Assembly (NCBI GenBank): GCA_002774185.1
Contig: PEZG01000023.1
Coordinates: 3,887-10,498, forward strand
Length of the DNA stretch: 6,612 bases
DNA from: Candidatus Roizmanbacteria bacterium CG09_land_8_20_14_0_10_41_9
Lineage (GTDB): Bacteria; Patescibacteriota; Microgenomatia; UBA1406; GWC2-37-13
Direction of reading: 5' to 3'
The notes under the pieces: generated by a model
What the model saw: the letters and a program-made list of their open reading frames with translations, nothing else
Told to the model about the DNA's origin: nothing
Databases searched by the model: none
Shown here: in pieces, positions 4,788 to 6,612 of the stretch
How positions within the stretch are numbered: position 1 is the stretch's first letter
Layout of the letters: every line of letters starts with the position of its first letter
Translations under genes and position numbers: made by a program

Positions 4788-5788
4788 GATAGGATGCGGG
4801 ATCCAACGACTGGATAATTAATAAGGATTTCTTCCACTTCCGGTTGATTTTTGTAATATTCGGCAATTCTTTTTTCATCTTTTTTCTCGCAGATTATGTG
4901 GATATTTTCACCTGCGTCAATCGTGAAATAATGGGGAATCCCCTTTTTTCGGAATTGGACAATTTTCTTTATTGTCTCTATGGTTTTTCCGCTCCAATAA
5001 TATAACGGCGGACTCTGGGTCATCATTACGGTGTGTAGGGAAATCGTTTCCTGTTCAAGGATTGCACCGAATTCTTCCAGATCCTTCCTGAAAAAAGCCC
5101 GACGAATAGACTCTGTTCTTCTCGCAATGCCTTTTAAACGCGGGAAGAAAAATGGACTGGTTTTTGCGTACCGGTGACCTTCCTGAGAGCTAACGGTTTT
5201 TTCCCTCGAGGATAAAATGAGGACAATGTCTCGCAACGCCCAAAAATCAGGGGGAGCAATCGTTTCTGCATATGACGTTGCAGAATTCTTTCCTTTTTTC
5301 CACCAACAAAATCCATCAGGGATGGAGCGACAGGCAGATCCAGATCCTGAAAGTCGCGCCAATATGGAGATTTGTCTTTCTGGAAGCTCCATCCCAAATC
5401 CTTTTAAGAAAGCTCGGGTAAGTCCGGAAAAAAATGAGGCAGAGGAAGCAATTCCGGCTTTTTTGGGAAATGAATTCTCAGAATAGATTCGGAAACCAAA
5501 CACAGCTTTTGCGTCAAGAAGAGACCTCACTTTGGAATAGAAATCGATTACTCTTTTTAAAGACTCACCCGTACTCCTTTCAAATACGGTTGATTTATAA
5601 TCTTTGATATACAGTTCCTGTATCACAGCGTCTTCTTGAAGCTCTACCGTTACCATGGTAAAACAGTGGGATAAGTTCATAGAAAAACTATCATTATAAG
5701 GAATGATCTCCTTCTCATCCTTCTGCCCCCAATACTTAATGAAGGCGATATTGGCCGGACTTTTTACGGTTATTTTTTTTTCATCCAT
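4784..5788 (-). CDS. mvaD: Mevalonate diphosphate / phosphomevalonate decarboxylase (GHMP family)
   Basis: It decarboxylates a phosphorylated mevalonate with ATP. The classical substrate is mevalonate 5-diphosphate, giving IPP; the alternative is mevalonate 5-phosphate, giving isopentenyl phosphate. Features seen are PANIAFIKYWG (11-21) with Asn13, Lys18, Tyr19 and Trp20, the GHMP loop AGIASSAS (111-118), GSGSACRS (148-155) with Arg154, and DAG (291-293) with the catalytic Asp291. These match the residues required for decarboxylation, so the enzyme should be active and not a mevalonate 3-kinase. The length of 334 is normal. From memory of the yeast enzyme, SSTQGM is here SSQEGH (200-205) and the residue matching Arg147 appears to be Ile142, which leaves the substrate open. 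The ipk overlap argues for the monophosphate. No Shine-Dalgarno precedes the ATG; a minus-strand TAATAT box at 5805-5800 could give a very short leader, but -35 is poor. Confidence 0.9.
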   Translation of the reverse strand: MDEKKITVKSPANIAFIKYWGQKDEKEIIPYNDSFSMNLSHCFTMVTVELQEDAVIQELYIKDYKSTVFERSTGESLKRVIDFYSKVRSLLDAKAVFGFRIYSENSFPKKAGIASSASFFSGLTRAFLKGFGMELPERQISILARLSGSGSACRSIPDGFCWWKKGKNSATSYAETIAPPDFWALRDIVLILSSREKTVSSQEGHRYAKTSPFFFPRLKGIARRTESIRRAFFRKDLEEFGAILEQETISLHTVMMTQSPPLYYWSGKTIETIKKIVQFRKKGIPHYFTIDAGENIHIICEKKDEKRIAEYYKNQPEVEEILINYPVVGSRILS

Positions 5789-5834
5789 AGGAGTATGGTA
5801 TATTACGTTTGTCTGTCTTAATAGGAAGAATCAT

Positions 5835-6446
5835 TCACAGGAACGGAACCAGGAAGAGTTTAAAGTATAGGCTCAAATACCAGTAGAAGAATAGAACTAT
5901 CAGGTATAACAAGAAGACATAAAGAATTCTGAAAAAAGACCAACCTGAAGAAAAACGGATTGCCAGATAAACGAGTAGTATTTTCCAGAAAAAGATGCTT
6001 AAGGAAAATGAAAGAAAAAGCATATTGAAGCCTTTACCGAAAAAAGAGAGTGTCCCATGGGGAGGAAATACGAGAAAGAGCGTGGTATTTACAGTGAACC
6101 AGACGAATGTCGGAAGCATGGTGTAAGAGAGTGTGAATAGGTAACTATAGAAGTTCCCTTTTTTACTTGCCATCACTCCTATTCCATAAAAAAACAGCAC
6201 GGTGACACCAAACTGGAAGAGAAAAATTCCCATATTCACGATTGAATGGATCGGTGAATTCCTTATAAGAGCCACGAATAAGAAATAGACAAAAATAAAG
6301 AAAAAAATAATCAATATCTGTAGGAAATCTGTCTCTTGGGATATTTTTCTCATGGTCCTGTAAGGGGACACGATTAATTGAATAGAGCGTCTTATGACAA
6401 GAAACAAGGAGACTAAAAAATCCTCTTTGAAGGTTTTAGAATCCAT
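5835..6446 (-). CDS. Five-helix integral membrane protein, Yip1-like
   Basis: A 203-residue protein with five predicted membrane helices, at about 41-61, 70-92, 103-127, 138-163 and 172-195. They follow an amphipathic N-terminal part ending in SPYRTMRKISQE. The layout of a short N-terminal segment with a P-x-x-T-hydrophobic-R-x-I type motif before five helices, and a conserved proline in the third helix (YTMLP), resembles Yip1-domain proteins, often found next to transporter or cell-envelope genes in bacteria. No catalytic motif is visible and no function can be named. The start ATG lies within the end of the preceding gene, overlapping it by 11 bases, so the two are co-expressed. The gap of 46 bp to mvaD would allow read-through into the isoprenoid pair. 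The protein is rich in Phe and Leu, as expected for a membrane protein. Confidence 0.7.
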   Translation of the reverse strand: MDSKTFKEDFLVSLFLVIRRSIQLIVSPYRTMRKISQETDFLQILIIFFFIFVYFLFVALIRNSPIHSIVNMGIFLFQFGVTVLFFYGIGVMASKKGNFYSYLFTLSYTMLPTFVWFTVNTTLFLVFPPHGTLSFFGKGFNMLFLSFSLSIFFWKILLVYLAIRFSSGWSFFRILYVFLLYLIVLFFYWYLSLYFKLFLVPFL

Positions 6447-6612
6447 ATCGAAATCGGGATACTAATAGGATAAGTGTTTTCCCCAATAGAAGGTACAACA
6501 CGAAAGCGCACAGAAAAGAAAGAGGGATGAGATAAATAAATGGTATCTGTTTCAGATGAGATGTAATTTTTTTATACCAACGAGTAAGGAAAAAAATTCC
6601 TAAATCGTTTTC
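6436..6612 (-). CDS. C-terminal fragment of a membrane protein (5' end beyond window)
   Basis: Reading the minus strand from the right edge gives 58 codons open to a TAA at 6438-6436. The piece starts ENDLGIFFLTRWYKK and contains one strong hydrophobic helix, about fragment residues 22-51, with a basic tail ending SRFRYGF. It overlaps the start of the Yip1-like gene by 11 bases, the kind of overlap seen between co-translated genes, which supports it being real. The protein family cannot be told from this tail. An alternative is that this is a chance open frame upstream of the Yip1-like gene, but the hydrophobic then basic pattern looks protein-like. Confidence 0.55.
   Translation of the reverse strand, partial: ENDLGIFFLTRWYKKITSHLKQIPFIYLIPLSFLCAFVLYLLLGKTLILLVSRFRYGF

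Noticed and set aside
3993..5788. Reading ipk as glutamate 5-kinase and mvaD as mevalonate 3-kinase
   Set aside because: The GSFGH motif with His58 is the IPK mark, and the decarboxylase keeps the catalytic Asp291 and Arg154 expected for decarboxylation.
1..6612. tRNA, rRNA, CRISPR array, insertion sequence or prophage genes
   Set aside because: None seen: no spaced identical repeats, no transposase or integrase motifs, and no cloverleaf-like or rRNA sequence noticed on either strand.

Overview
The window looks like a chromosomal piece of a small-genome bacterium of the Candidate Phyla Radiation (Patescibacteria), most likely on the Microgenomates side. This rests on gene content and protein flavour, not on a marker gene. 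The evidence is a pair of two-helix TrbC/VirB2-like pilin proteins, an archaeal-type ATP-dependent DNA ligase, mevalonate-route genes including an isopentenyl phosphate kinase, a bacterial-type undecaprenyl diphosphate synthase with the IPDGNRRWA signature, and very tight packing with overlapping genes. Two genes have bacterial-looking TATAAT boxes. A DPANN archaeon is not strictly excluded.

Layout from left to right. (1) 1-1229, minus strand: a 60-residue two-helix membrane protein whose stop overlaps by one base the start of an ATP-dependent DNA ligase. The ligase runs off the left edge after 349 codons. (2) 1230-1352: a spacer with a TATAAT promoter for the ligase pair and a nested inverted repeat that reaches into the end of fic. 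(3) 1353-2396, minus: a Fic-family AMP-transferase with a C-terminal winged helix and an apparently leaderless start. (4) 2397-2546: a short spacer holding the fic promoter and an unexplained GC-rich, hairpin-prone stretch. (5) 2547-3272, minus: uppS. (6) 3302-3990, plus: two pilin-like genes, the only plus-strand genes, starting 29 bp from uppS and ending 2 bp from ipk. (7) 3993-6612, minus: ipk, mvaD, a five-helix Yip1-like membrane protein, and the tail of another membrane protein entering from the right edge. ipk and mvaD overlap by 4 bp, and the two membrane genes overlap by 11 bp.

How the genes work together. mvaD and ipk form a translationally coupled pair. A decarboxylase plus isopentenyl phosphate kinase is the hallmark of the alternative mevalonate route (mevalonate 5-phosphate to isopentenyl phosphate to IPP), so the decarboxylase may act on the monophosphate rather than the diphosphate. 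UppS would use the resulting IPP to make the lipid carrier for cell-surface glycans. The pilin pair interrupts this isoprenoid neighbourhood on the opposite strand. The Fic protein and the ligase pair seem unrelated in function, but their promoters share an ATACCACT word. The Fic protein's DNA-binding-like C-terminus makes autoregulation, and control of the ligase pair, a testable idea.

No gene in the window has a convincing, well-placed Shine-Dalgarno sequence. No tRNA, rRNA, CRISPR array or insertion sequence was seen, and no gene-free stretch reaches 300 bp.
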